DNA of 21,880 nt from JAJYVT01 sp035534455 (GTDB lineage: Bacteria > Actinomycetota > Acidimicrobiia > Acidimicrobiales > RAAP-2), in the NCBI GenBank assembly GCA_035534455.1, contig DATLRV010000031.1:1-21880 (forward strand), read 5' to 3'. Shown in pieces: positions 13,552-21,108 of the stretch. Position 1 is the stretch's first letter. Each line of letters begins with the position of its first letter. Made by a program: the position numbers and the translations under genes. Under the pieces are notes generated by a model. The model was given only the letters and a program-made list of their open reading frames with translations, did no database searches and was not told the origin of the DNA.

Positions 13552-15105
13552 GTGGCCGCCGTGGCCGCCGTGGTCGCCATCGACGCCGGGACCACCAGCG
13601 TCCGCGCACTCGCGTTCGACGTGGACGGCTCCGTGCGGCACGTCTCCCAGCGCCCGCTGTCCCAGCACTTCCCTCGCCCCGGCTGGGTCGAGCACGACCC
13701 CGATGAGATCTGGACGGGGATATGCGAGGCGCTGCGCCACGTGTGCACGTTGTCGGCCGACGAGCATACGGAGGTCGCCGCGGTCGGGATCACCAACCAG
13801 CGCGAGACCGCCGTCGCATGGGATCGCCGCACCGGCCGTCCGTTGGGTCCGGCGATCGTCTGGCAGGACAAGCGGACGGCGACACGTTGCGCGCAGCTCG
13901 CCGCCGGTGGCGCGACCGAGGACGTGCGCCGCATGACGGGGCTCGTGCTCGACCCCTACTTCTCCGCCACCAAGTTCGACTGGATGCTGCGGCAGGGCGG
14001 GATCGACCCCTCACCGGACCTCGCGCTCGGCACGGTGGACAGCTGGCTCGTGTGGCAGCTCACCGGAGGCGCCGACGGCGGTCTGCATGCCACCGATCCG
14101 TCGAATGCCTCCCGGACCCTCCTGTACGACATCGATGCCCGGTGCTGGTCCGAGGAGCTGTGCGCCCTCTTCGACGTGCCGATCACCGCCCTTGCCGAGG
14201 TGCGGCCGACCTGCGGTCGCTTCGGCACCGTCGCACGGGGCGCCGTTCCCGGCGCCCCGCTCCTCGACGGCGTCGGCGTGTCGGCGGTCGTCGGGGACCA
14301 GCAGGCGGCGTTGTTCGGACAGGCGTGCGTCGAGCCCGGGATGGCCAAGGTGACTTACGGGACCGGGAGCTTCGTGCTGTCGTACGCCGGCACCACGCGC
14401 CCACCCACCGCTCCCGGCTTGTTGACGACCGTGGCCTGGGACCTCGGCGACCGGGCGCCGGGGCCGGGGCCGGGGCCGGGGCCGGGGCCGGTGGCATACG
14501 CCATCGAGGGGTCGACGTTCGTGGCGGGCGCGGCCATCCAGTGGCTGCGCGACGGGCTGAAGCTCATCACCGCCGCCGACGAGGTCGGTCCCCTCGCCGA
14601 GTCGGTGCCTGACTCGGGCGGTCTCGTCGCAGTCCCGGCGTTCGCCGGCTTGGGCAGTCCGTGGTGGGACCCCAACGCCCGGGGGATCATCGTCGGGATC
14701 ACCCGGGGTACCGGCCGGGGACACGTCGCCCGGGCCGTCGTCGAGGCGATGGCGTACTCTGTGCGCGACATGGTCGACGCGATGACTGCGGCGACCGGCA
14801 CGCCCTGCCCGCAGCTGCGAGCCGACGGCGGTGCGGCCGTCATGTCCCTCCTGCTCCAACTGCAGGCGGACCAGCTCCAGCTGCCGGTCGTACGGCCCGT
14901 CTGCACCGAGGCGACCGCCCTCGGCGCGGCGCTGCTGGCCGGCCTGGCCGAGGGCGTCTGGGGATCGGTTGCGGAGACTGCCGCGCTGTGGCAACCCGAC
15001 GAGGAGTGTCGGCCGCGCGTCGACCGGGAGACGGCCGGCTCCGGGTACGCCCGGTGGTTGACCGCCGTCGAGCGCGCCAGAGCTTGGGTGACCGGCGGTG
15101 GTTGA
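13552..15105 (+). CDS. glpK: Glycerol kinase
   Basis: The 517-residue FGGY kinase phosphorylates glycerol to sn-glycerol 3-phosphate with ATP. It shows the phosphate loop DAGTTSVRA (11-19), glycerol-contact residues in NQRETAVAW and LDPYFSATKFDWML, GDQQAALFGQ with the catalytic Asp, VTYGTGSFVL, and the nucleotide-binding end LRADGGAAVMSLLLQ and ATALGAALLAGL. Starting at GTG 13552 places the first Asp at residue 11, as in well-known GlpK proteins. In-frame GTGs at 13561 and 13570 are alternatives. Between LTTVAWDLGDRAP and VAYAIEGSTF it carries five Gly-Pro pairs (304-313) encoded by a hexanucleotide repeat, where other GlpK proteins have a short loop. glpD follows after 137 bases, so the pair forms the aerobic glycerol pathway. 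No glpF or regulator is adjacent. Confidence 0.92.
   Translation: MAAVAAVVAIDAGTTSVRALAFDVDGSVRHVSQRPLSQHFPRPGWVEHDPDEIWTGICEALRHVCTLSADEHTEVAAVGITNQRETAVAWDRRTGRPLGPAIVWQDKRTATRCAQLAAGGATEDVRRMTGLVLDPYFSATKFDWMLRQGGIDPSPDLALGTVDSWLVWQLTGGADGGLHATDPSNASRTLLYDIDARCWSEELCALFDVPITALAEVRPTCGRFGTVARGAVPGAPLLDGVGVSAVVGDQQAALFGQACVEPGMAKVTYGTGSFVLSYAGTTRPPTAPGLLTTVAWDLGDRAPGPGPGPGPGPVAYAIEGSTFVAGAAIQWLRDGLKLITAADEVGPLAESVPDSGGLVAVPAFAGLGSPWWDPNARGIIVGITRGTGRGHVARAVVEAMAYSVRDMVDAMTAATGTPCPQLRADGGAAVMSLLLQLQADQLQLPVVRPVCTEATALGAALLAGLAEGVWGSVAETAALWQPDEECRPRVDRETAGSGYARWLTAVERARAWVTGGG
14461..14490 (+). repeat. Hexanucleotide tandem repeat (GGGCCG)5 inside glpK
   Basis: Five perfect head-to-tail copies of GGGCCG lie in frame and encode Gly-Pro five times. 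Because the unit is six bases, gain or loss of copies would lengthen or shorten the loop by two residues without shifting the frame. Confidence 0.95.
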
Positions 15106-15242
15106 CCGCAGCGGGTGACCGCCGAGGAGTGAACCCGGTGCCCAGGCCGTTCGGCCCTGTGCGCGTCCCTGCCCTCGGACCACGGTGGAGCCCACGGCGA
15201 ATCCCGCCGGCGTTCTTCGGACGTGAAGCGAGGTGCACGACG

Positions 15243-17015
15243 ATGGGTGCTCCAGCCCTTTCTCCAGCACGGCGGTACGAGGACCTCGGACGGCTCGGCC
15301 ACGAGGAGTTCGACGTTCTGGTGGTGGGTGGGGGAGTCACCGGCGCGGGCGCGGCGCTCGACGCGGCAACGAGGGGCTTGCGCGTCGCCCTCGTCGAAGC
15401 GCAGGACTGGGCGTCGGGTACGTCCAGCCGTTCGAGCAAGCTGGTCCACGGCGGCCTTCGCTATCTGCAGCAATTCGACTTCCACCTGGTCCACGAAGCG
15501 CTGCAGGAGCGCTCCCGGCTGCTCGGCGAGATCGCGCCGCACCTCGTGCATCCAGTGGCGTTCCTCTACCCCTTGCGCACCCCCGTCGTGGAGCGTGTCT
15601 ACGTCGGGGCCGGGATCGCCCTCTACGACGCCCTGGCCTGGTCGACGCGCCGGACCGGAGGGCTGCCGTGGCACCGGCACCTTTCCCGGCACCGCGCCCT
15701 CGGGCTCGCGCCGGGACTGCGCCCGGACAGCCTCGCGGGCGCCATCGAGTACTACGACGCCCAGGTCGACGACGCCCGGTTCGTGCTGGAGGCGGTCCGG
15801 ACCGCCGTCGCGTTCGGCGCGGTCGCGTGCAACCGGTCCGAGGTCGTGGAGTTCCGCCGGGAAGACAGCCGGGTGTGCGGCGCCCGCGTCCGCGACACCG
15901 AGACCGGAAAGGACCTCGACGTGCGCGCCGCGGTCACCGTGATGGCGACGGGGCCGTGGACCGAGGACACCGAAGGAATCGCCGGTCAAACCCGGTCGGT
16001 GAAGGTCCGCCCCTCCAAGGGCGTGCACCTCGTCGTGCCCAAGGACCGGATCGACTCCTCGATCGCGCTCGTCGTCCGCACCGAACGCAGCGTGCTGTTC
16101 GTCCTCCCCTGGGGGGACCACTGGTTGATCGGCACCACCGACACCGAGTGGGACGACGAGAAGGCGCGTCCGATCGCCACCCGGGCGGACGTCGACTATC
16201 TCCTCTCGCAGGTAAACCGCGTGCTCAACCGCCCGCTGCGCGTCGACGACGTCGAGGTCACCTTCGCCGGGCTGCGCCCACTCGTGGCCGGCGTCGGGGT
16301 GGTCCGTGGCCCCGGGGAAGCGGGGGCGAAGCGCCTCGACCGCATGCGCACCCGGGAGCCCCAAACGACCAAGATCTCGCGGGAGCACGCCGTGGCGAAG
16401 CCGGCGCCCGGACTGGTCGTCATCTCGGGCGGCAAGTTCACCACGTACCGCGTCATGGCGGCGGACGTCGTCGACGCCGCCGTCGCAGAAGGCTCCTTCG
16501 CCGTCGGTTCCTCGGTCACCGGCTCCGTGCGCTTTGTCGGCGCGGAGGACTACGACGTCTGGCGGAACCGCCTCCCCTCGCTGGCCGTCGCCCACCGCGT
16601 ACCCGACTCGCTCGTGGCCCACCTGTTCGGCAGGTACGGCGCCCTGACGGGAGAGGTGCTTGGCCTGATCGACGCCGACCGGACCCTCGTCGAGCCGGTC
16701 CCCGGTGCGCCCGGGTACGTGATGGCCGAGGTCGCCTATGCGGTGAGCCACGAAGGCGCGCGGCACCTCGACGACGTGCTGCTCCGCCGTACGCGCGCGG
16801 GCGTCGAGACGCCGGACGCCGGGCTCGCGGCAACCCCGGCGGTGGCCGCCGTCATGGCGCGGATGCTCGGGTGGGACGCCCGCACCCTCGCGTCGGAGAC
16901 CGAGGCGTACCGCAGGACCGTCGCACTCGAGTACCTGGTCGCCGACCGCCCCTCCGACGACGCCGAGGCGGCGCGCCGTGCAAAGGAAACAGCGTCCTTC
17001 CTGCCGCTTCCCTGA
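15243..17015 (+). CDS. glpD: Glycerol-3-phosphate dehydrogenase (FAD-dependent, respiratory type)
   Basis: The 590-residue flavoprotein oxidises glycerol 3-phosphate to dihydroxyacetone phosphate and passes electrons to the quinone pool at the membrane. It has the dinucleotide motif FDVLVVGGGVTGAG (23-36), the GlpD signature SGTSSRSSKLVHGGLRYLQQFDFHLVHEAL, FAD/substrate segments ATGPWTED, RPSKGVHLVVP, LPWGDHWLIGTTDT and SGGKFTTYRVMA, and a C-terminal DAO-type helical domain. Length is normal for the family. ATG 15243 is supported by GAGGTG at 15230-15235, seven bases upstream; the frame continues open upstream only as shadow of glpK. It lies 137 bases downstream of glpK. That gap holds no gene and no clear promoter, so both genes may be transcribed together. 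Confidence 0.93.
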   Translation: MGAPALSPARRYEDLGRLGHEEFDVLVVGGGVTGAGAALDAATRGLRVALVEAQDWASGTSSRSSKLVHGGLRYLQQFDFHLVHEALQERSRLLGEIAPHLVHPVAFLYPLRTPVVERVYVGAGIALYDALAWSTRRTGGLPWHRHLSRHRALGLAPGLRPDSLAGAIEYYDAQVDDARFVLEAVRTAVAFGAVACNRSEVVEFRREDSRVCGARVRDTETGKDLDVRAAVTVMATGPWTEDTEGIAGQTRSVKVRPSKGVHLVVPKDRIDSSIALVVRTERSVLFVLPWGDHWLIGTTDTEWDDEKARPIATRADVDYLLSQVNRVLNRPLRVDDVEVTFAGLRPLVAGVGVVRGPGEAGAKRLDRMRTREPQTTKISREHAVAKPAPGLVVISGGKFTTYRVMAADVVDAAVAEGSFAVGSSVTGSVRFVGAEDYDVWRNRLPSLAVAHRVPDSLVAHLFGRYGALTGEVLGLIDADRTLVEPVPGAPGYVMAEVAYAVSHEGARHLDDVLLRRTRAGVETPDAGLAATPAVAAVMARMLGWDARTLASETEAYRRTVALEYLVADRPSDDAEAARRAKETASFLPLP

Positions 17016-17095
17016 TGCTCTCGACAGTCGGGTACTTCGGCCCTACGGGGCGCGCGCCGGACGAGTTGATGATGGCCAGAGCAGTCGCGTTGACC

Positions 17096-17102
17096 GAGGA
17101 GG
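17096..17102 (+). promoter_or_regulatory. Ribosome binding site that fixes the start of the hydrolase-membrane fusion
   Basis: GAGGAGG ends five bases before ATG 17108. The frame is open for some 1,800 bases upstream because it shadows glpD, so this site is what decides the start. Confidence 0.7.
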
Positions 17103-17107
17103 CGGCG

Positions 17108-19141
17108 ATGAGCGAGTCACCGATGGATCCATCCCTCGCACACCCCCTGGGGGAGCGCCCCCCGCCCGCGACCCTGCGGCCGGTCGCCGAGCTCACACCG
17201 CCGGAGCCGCGTCGACACGCGTCTGCGTGGCGGCGTCTTCGCACGGCGCCGGCGGTCCTTGGCGCCGGCGTCCTGCTGTTGCTCGCGGGCGGTTTCATGG
17301 CCAACTCCGCGCAGACCAACGGCGGGAGCGTGCGCGTCAGCCAGGTCTCGTTCCCCACCGCGACAGGCGAGATGATGACCGGACTGTTGTACGTTCCGTC
17401 GACCGCGACGGCCAAGCACCCAGCTCCCGGCGTCGTGACCATCGAGGGTTACATCAACACCGTCGACACCATGGACGGGTTCTCCATCGAGATGGCCCGC
17501 CGCGGCGCGGTCGTGCTGGACGCCAACCAGACCGGGCAGGGTGGCTCGGCGGGCGTGACGGGCACGACAGCATTCGGGGGTCCTCCCGCGCTCGCCTACC
17601 TCAATAGCCTTCCGATGGTCCGGCACAACGACGTCGGTCTGATCGGCCACTCGATGGGAGGGTGGGCGTCCGTGCTCGCCGCCGCCACCTACCCGACCGA
17701 CTACCGGTCGATCGCCCTGATCAGCTCGTCGGTGTCCACCCCGGTCTACGAGCCGGTCCCCGGCACGCCGACGTTCCCGCGCAATGTCGCGGTGATCGAG
17801 GCCACGAACTCTGAGTTCTCGACACTCATGTGGGCGGTGCCGAAGGGCACCGACATCCCCACGTCCTCACGACTCCAAGCGATGTTCGGCACGAAGAGCA
17901 CGGTCGTCCCCGGCCACGTCTACGGCTCTGTCGCCGCCGGCACCGGACGGGTCCTGTACCTCGACAGTGACATCCACCCAGGGTTGACGATGAACCCGAC
18001 CGCGATCCAGCAGGCCGTGTCGTGGATGCAGCACACGCTCGTCGGGACCGGGTCCCTTCCCGCGTCGAACCAGATCTGGCTTCTCGACGAGGTCGGATGC
18101 TTCCTCGGTCTGTTGGGGACCCTCCTGATCCTCTTCGGAGCCGGTGGCACGCTGCTGCGCACCCGGTTCTTCTCCTCGGTCGCCCGCCGGCGCCCGGAGA
18201 ACCGCTCCCCGAAGGGGATCTCGTGGTGGATCGGTGCGCTGCTGCTCGCCGGCATTGGCCCGCTCACCTTCTTCTGGTTCCAGACATGGGGGCAGAAGCA
18301 GTTCGCGGCCGGCCCGATCTTCCCGGAGACGATCACCACGGGGATCGTCGTCTGGGCGCTCGGCGGGGCCTTCATCGGCGTCGCCCTCTTCCTTCTGCGG
18401 CACTTCTTCGGCACGCGCCAGGGGACTGCGGCCGCGGCCCTTGTGCCGGCGTCGCCGGCGGGCGTGGCAGAGATCTCCCCGCAGATCGGCCCGCAAGGCC
18501 GGTCCGTCCAGCCGGCGATGGCCGCGGCCGACGTGCCTTCTGGAAGCTGGCGGGGTGTGCAGCGCAATGCCTTCGCCAGCTACGGCATCGCCGAGCCCGA
18601 GGGCCGAGTCGTCGACTGGGTGAACATCGGCAAGTCGTTCCTGCTCGCCCTCTCGAGCGTCGTCGCAGCCTACGCCGCCGTGTTCTTCTTCGAGTGGGCG
18701 TGGTCCTCGGACGTCCGCATCTGGGTCCTCAACATCCGTCCCGTCTCCACGGGCTACCTGCCGGTGTTCCTCAGCTACGTCTGGCCGTTCTTCATCTACT
18801 TCCTCGTCGTGTCGACGATCATCTTCGGGCAGCTCCGGCCGCGGGTGACCACGCTCGGGAGGTTCATGGGGTCGATCACCGGCATCCTCGTGGTCGGCTA
18901 CGTGGCACTGATCGGGGTCGAGTACGGAGGACTGTGGGCGACCGGCCAGCTGACCACGGTGACACAGCCGCTCCTCGCCATCGTCGCCTTCCAGTTCGTC
19001 CCGCTCTTCCTCATCGTCGGCTCGGTGCTGAGCTACTTCTTCTGGAAGACGGGGCGCATCTGGACGGGGGTGTTCGTCTCGACGATGCTCGTGACCGCGA
19101 TGGTGGTGGTCAACACCGCACTCGCCGCCCGACCTTGGTGA
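17108..19141 (+). CDS. Alpha/beta hydrolase fused to a multi-helix membrane domain
   Basis: The 677-residue protein has a Pro/Arg-rich cytoplasmic start (1-45) and a membrane anchor at about 47-66. An alpha/beta hydrolase at about 75-310 follows, with the nucleophile elbow GLIGHSMGGWAS (S182) and a likely catalytic His in DSDIHPG (H290). The C-terminal half (about 323-677) is a polytopic region with about eight hydrophobic helices, including GCFLGLLGTLLILFGAG, ISWWIGALLLAGIGPLTFFWF, LPVFLSYVWPFFIYFLVVSTIIF and IWTGVFVSTMLVTAMVVV. The acid of the triad is not clear. If the first helix is an N-in anchor, the hydrolase faces outside the cell. An ester, lipid or peptide substrate is possible; function is unknown. 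It follows glpD by 92 bases, so a link to glycerol or glycerolipid use is possible but unproven. Confidence 0.82.
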   Translation: MSESPMDPSLAHPLGERPPPATLRPVAELTPPEPRRHASAWRRLRTAPAVLGAGVLLLLAGGFMANSAQTNGGSVRVSQVSFPTATGEMMTGLLYVPSTATAKHPAPGVVTIEGYINTVDTMDGFSIEMARRGAVVLDANQTGQGGSAGVTGTTAFGGPPALAYLNSLPMVRHNDVGLIGHSMGGWASVLAAATYPTDYRSIALISSSVSTPVYEPVPGTPTFPRNVAVIEATNSEFSTLMWAVPKGTDIPTSSRLQAMFGTKSTVVPGHVYGSVAAGTGRVLYLDSDIHPGLTMNPTAIQQAVSWMQHTLVGTGSLPASNQIWLLDEVGCFLGLLGTLLILFGAGGTLLRTRFFSSVARRRPENRSPKGISWWIGALLLAGIGPLTFFWFQTWGQKQFAAGPIFPETITTGIVVWALGGAFIGVALFLLRHFFGTRQGTAAAALVPASPAGVAEISPQIGPQGRSVQPAMAAADVPSGSWRGVQRNAFASYGIAEPEGRVVDWVNIGKSFLLALSSVVAAYAAVFFFEWAWSSDVRIWVLNIRPVSTGYLPVFLSYVWPFFIYFLVVSTIIFGQLRPRVTTLGRFMGSITGILVVGYVALIGVEYGGLWATGQLTTVTQPLLAIVAFQFVPLFLIVGSVLSYFFWKTGRIWTGVFVSTMLVTAMVVVNTALAARPW

Positions 19142-19194
19142 GGTTCTCGACACGGCGAACTGCGGGACCAAGGCACGCATGACCGCAAGGAACC

Positions 19195-19239
19195 CGCCGT
19201 CGGCGCGCGTCAGCCCCTGGTTGACGGGCGCCGACGGCG
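19195..19239. terminator. Long hairpin between convergent genes, overlapping the helicase stop codon
   Basis: CGCCGTCGGCGCGCGTCA (19195-19212) pairs with TGACGGGCGCCGACGGCG (19222-19239) at 17 of 18 positions around a nine-base loop. The hairpin contains the last codons and stop (19210-19212) of the helicase on the minus strand and follows the hydrolase-fusion stop by 53 bases on the plus strand. No T run is present. It probably ends transcription in both directions, as the hairpin at 10047-10095 does. Confidence 0.5.
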
Positions 19240-20586
19240 TCTCGACGAGCGGTCGGGGGTCCTGGTCGGTCCACCGGACCCGCTCCGAGCGCGGTGGGCG
19301 CCGCGCGAGCCCCGTCCGTCGCCACCGCTCGGCGTGTGGGTCCCCGCGACGCCGACGTCGCCGGTCCCCGAGACGGCCCTCGGACGACGGAGGTCCTGCC
19401 GGGGGCGGCGGCGGTGACCGGCGGGAGCGAGTGAGGAGACGTCGGGAGAGGAGACCTCGCCCGAGAGTCCCAGCCTTCGCTGGATGAGCCGGGTCGCGGC
19501 CACCTGGGCACTCCCGACCAGGGACACGACGGTCCCGTTCGCTCCCGCCCGACCGGTGCGTCCGGAGCGATGGATGTAGTCGGTCGCGTCGGCAGGCGGA
19601 TCGAAGTGGACCACGAGCGCCACCGCGTCGACGTGGATCCCCCTCGCCGCGACGTCGGTCGCAACGAGCACGTCGAGGCGGCCGTCACGGAAGGCAGCCA
19701 GCGCCCGCTCGCGCTGGCTCTGGCTGCGGTCCCCATGGATCGCGGCCGACGCCAGGCCCGATCGACTCAGGCGATCCGAGAGGCGATCCGCGCCGCGCTT
19801 GGTCCTGCAGAAGACCACGGTCGGGCCGCTCGCGCTCACCACCTCGGTCGTCACGGCGACCCGGTCGTGGGACTCGACCCTCCAGAAATGGTGGGCGACG
19901 TCTCCCACGCGGCCCTCGGTCGGCGCGACTTCGTGGCGCACCGGGTCCCGCTGGTAGTCCCGGATCAACTTGTCGACCGGCCCTTCCAACGTCGCAGAGA
20001 ACAGGAGGGTCTGGCGCAACGGACTGGTCCTGTCGACCAGACGCCGCACCGCCGGGAGAAACCCCATGTCCGCCATGCGGTCCGCCTCGTCGATGACCAC
20101 CATATCCACGCCGGACAGATTGGCAGAGCCGCGCTCGACCAGGTCGGTGAGGCGGCCCGGACACGCGACGAGGATGTCGACGCCACGTCGCAAGGCGGTT
20201 TCCTGCTTGGCGTAGCCGACCCCGCCGTAGATGGAGGCCACGCGTGCGCCGACGACCCTGGCGAGAGGGGCGATCACTTCTTCGATCTGCGCCGCGAGCT
20301 CGCGCGTGGGAACGAGGACCAGGGCGGACGGCAGACGGCGACCCGTTCCCGTTCGAGGTGCAGCTGCCAGCCGTGAGAGCAACCCCAGACCGAACACGAG
20401 CGTCTTGCCAGCACCGGTTGGTGCCTTGCCGCTCACGTCGCGCCCGGCGAGGCAATCCGGCAACGCCGCGGCTTGGATCGGGAACGCAGAGACGATCCCC
20501 CGCTCCGCCAGGGCCGCCGCGAGCGGGGCAGGCACGCCGAGATCCGCAAAACGGACGGGCGCAAGGGTGGAAGAAGACATGCTCAT
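19210..20586 (-). CDS. DEAD-box ATP-dependent RNA helicase
   Basis: From ATG 20586 the protein has 458 residues with all core motifs in order: FADLGVPAPL with Q motif F35-P-I-Q38, Walker A APTGAGKT (55-62), PTRELA, the CPGR block, VVIDEADRM (DEAD), SAT, VFCRTKRGAD, ATDVAARGIHV and HRSGRTGRAG. It unwinds short RNA duplexes and may act in ribosome assembly, RNA decay or cold adaptation. The last about 75 residues form a basic tail rich in Arg and Gly (for example RGAHRARSGSGG and a final RRRRRPSTRG) typical of RNA-binding tails. A GGAG four bases before ATG 20586 supports the start; ATG 20580 is an alternative. The open frame continues to 21006 but is not coding-like there. It is not close enough to a named helicase for a symbol. 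Confidence 0.92.
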   Translation of the reverse strand: MSMSSSTLAPVRFADLGVPAPLAAALAERGIVSAFPIQAAALPDCLAGRDVSGKAPTGAGKTLVFGLGLLSRLAAAPRTGTGRRLPSALVLVPTRELAAQIEEVIAPLARVVGARVASIYGGVGYAKQETALRRGVDILVACPGRLTDLVERGSANLSGVDMVVIDEADRMADMGFLPAVRRLVDRTSPLRQTLLFSATLEGPVDKLIRDYQRDPVRHEVAPTEGRVGDVAHHFWRVESHDRVAVTTEVVSASGPTVVFCRTKRGADRLSDRLSRSGLASAAIHGDRSQSQRERALAAFRDGRLDVLVATDVAARGIHVDAVALVVHFDPPADATDYIHRSGRTGRAGANGTVVSLVGSAQVAATRLIQRRLGLSGEVSSPDVSSLAPAGHRRRPRQDLRRPRAVSGTGDVGVAGTHTPSGGDGRGSRGAHRARSGSGGPTRTPDRSSRRRRRPSTRG

Positions 20587-20673
20587 GAGACTCCAGTCGG
20601 TCCAAGGGAAGATGGCCGACTCGATGTACGTCTCGTGGGCCTGGCCGGCACCAGTATCGCCAGCCGCCGCCGG

Positions 20674-20685
20674 GCAGGGCCCTGC
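20674..20685. repeat. 12-bp perfect palindrome in the helicase leader
   Basis: GCAGGGCCCTGC is its own reverse complement and would lie just after the predicted transcription start of the helicase. It could be a protein site or a small leader hairpin. Chance is possible in DNA this GC-rich. Confidence 0.35.
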
Positions 20686-20697
20686 GGCATCGGAGAG

Positions 20698-20703
20698 ATC
20701 ATA
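20698..20703 (-). promoter_or_regulatory. Predicted -10 element of the helicase gene
   Basis: On the minus strand TATGAT is one base from the TATAAT consensus in a very GC-rich setting. Transcription from about 20691 would give a leader of about 105 bases before ATG 20586. The -35 region has no clear TTGACA. The element overlaps the TGA stop of the truncated VOC frame. Confidence 0.45.
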
Positions 20704-21091
20704 GCGGAGTCGCAGACACCTTCCGCACCGCTCGCGCCCTGTGCCGCGCGCTCGACGACGGGCAGCAACTCCCTGGATCCCGGTCAGAGCACGCTGGCTC
20801 CCCCGGAAAGGCACCTTGCGGGCCAGCCGGGTCACGGGTCGCCAGCGAGCGCGCGTCGGTGGGGCGGACCGTCGCGGTGATGAACTCCCACTGATGGCCT
20901 TCCGGATCGAGGGCGGCGTAGCTGCGCACTCCCAACGGCTGGTCCTTGGGCACCCCGAGCATCGCAGCACCCTTGCGCTCGGCTTGCTCGAAGTGGGCGT
21001 CGACATCGTCCACGACCACGGTGATGGCGTGCGTCAGCAGCGCCCAGGACCGCCCGGTCGCCTCCTCGAAGCGCGGCGCCCGCTCTCGCAT
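20699..21091 (-). pseudogene. Truncated VOC (glyoxalase/bleomycin-resistance) gene remnant
   Basis: From ATG 21091 the frame gives 130 residues. The first about 70 match the second beta-alpha-beta-beta-beta module of a VOC protein: LLTHAITVVVDDVDAHFEQAERKGAAML, then LGVRSYAALDPEGHQWEFIT, the DPxGHxWEF signature with its metal-type His and Glu. The first module, with the other metal ligands, is absent: directly upstream lies the 3' end and repeat array of another gene. The last about 55 residues are Arg/Ser/Cys/Pro-rich and look like run-on past the normal end. I read it as the remains of a VOC gene that lost its 5' half. Half-module VOC proteins that dimerise do exist, and an AGGG four bases before the ATG leaves translation possible. 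Confidence 0.6.
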
Positions 21092-21108
21092 CCAGCCCTG
21101 CGCGGGCG

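Noticed and set aside
13423..13767. N-terminal extension of the BrkB protein up to 13767
   Set aside because: The extension overlaps the start of glpK on the opposite strand, lacks family similarity and is Arg/Gly-rich. The natural start MTHLGRLL fits the family.
15106..15242. Gene or strong promoter in the glpK-glpD gap
   Set aside because: No open frame with a ribosome site and no convincing -10/-35 pair is visible; only a short GGCCG/CGGCC stem is present at 15145-15156.
14355..16766. Minus-strand open frame of about 800 codons across glpK and glpD
   Set aside because: It covers two certain genes on the other strand and their gap, and its product is Arg/Asp/Gly/His-rich without recognisable domains.
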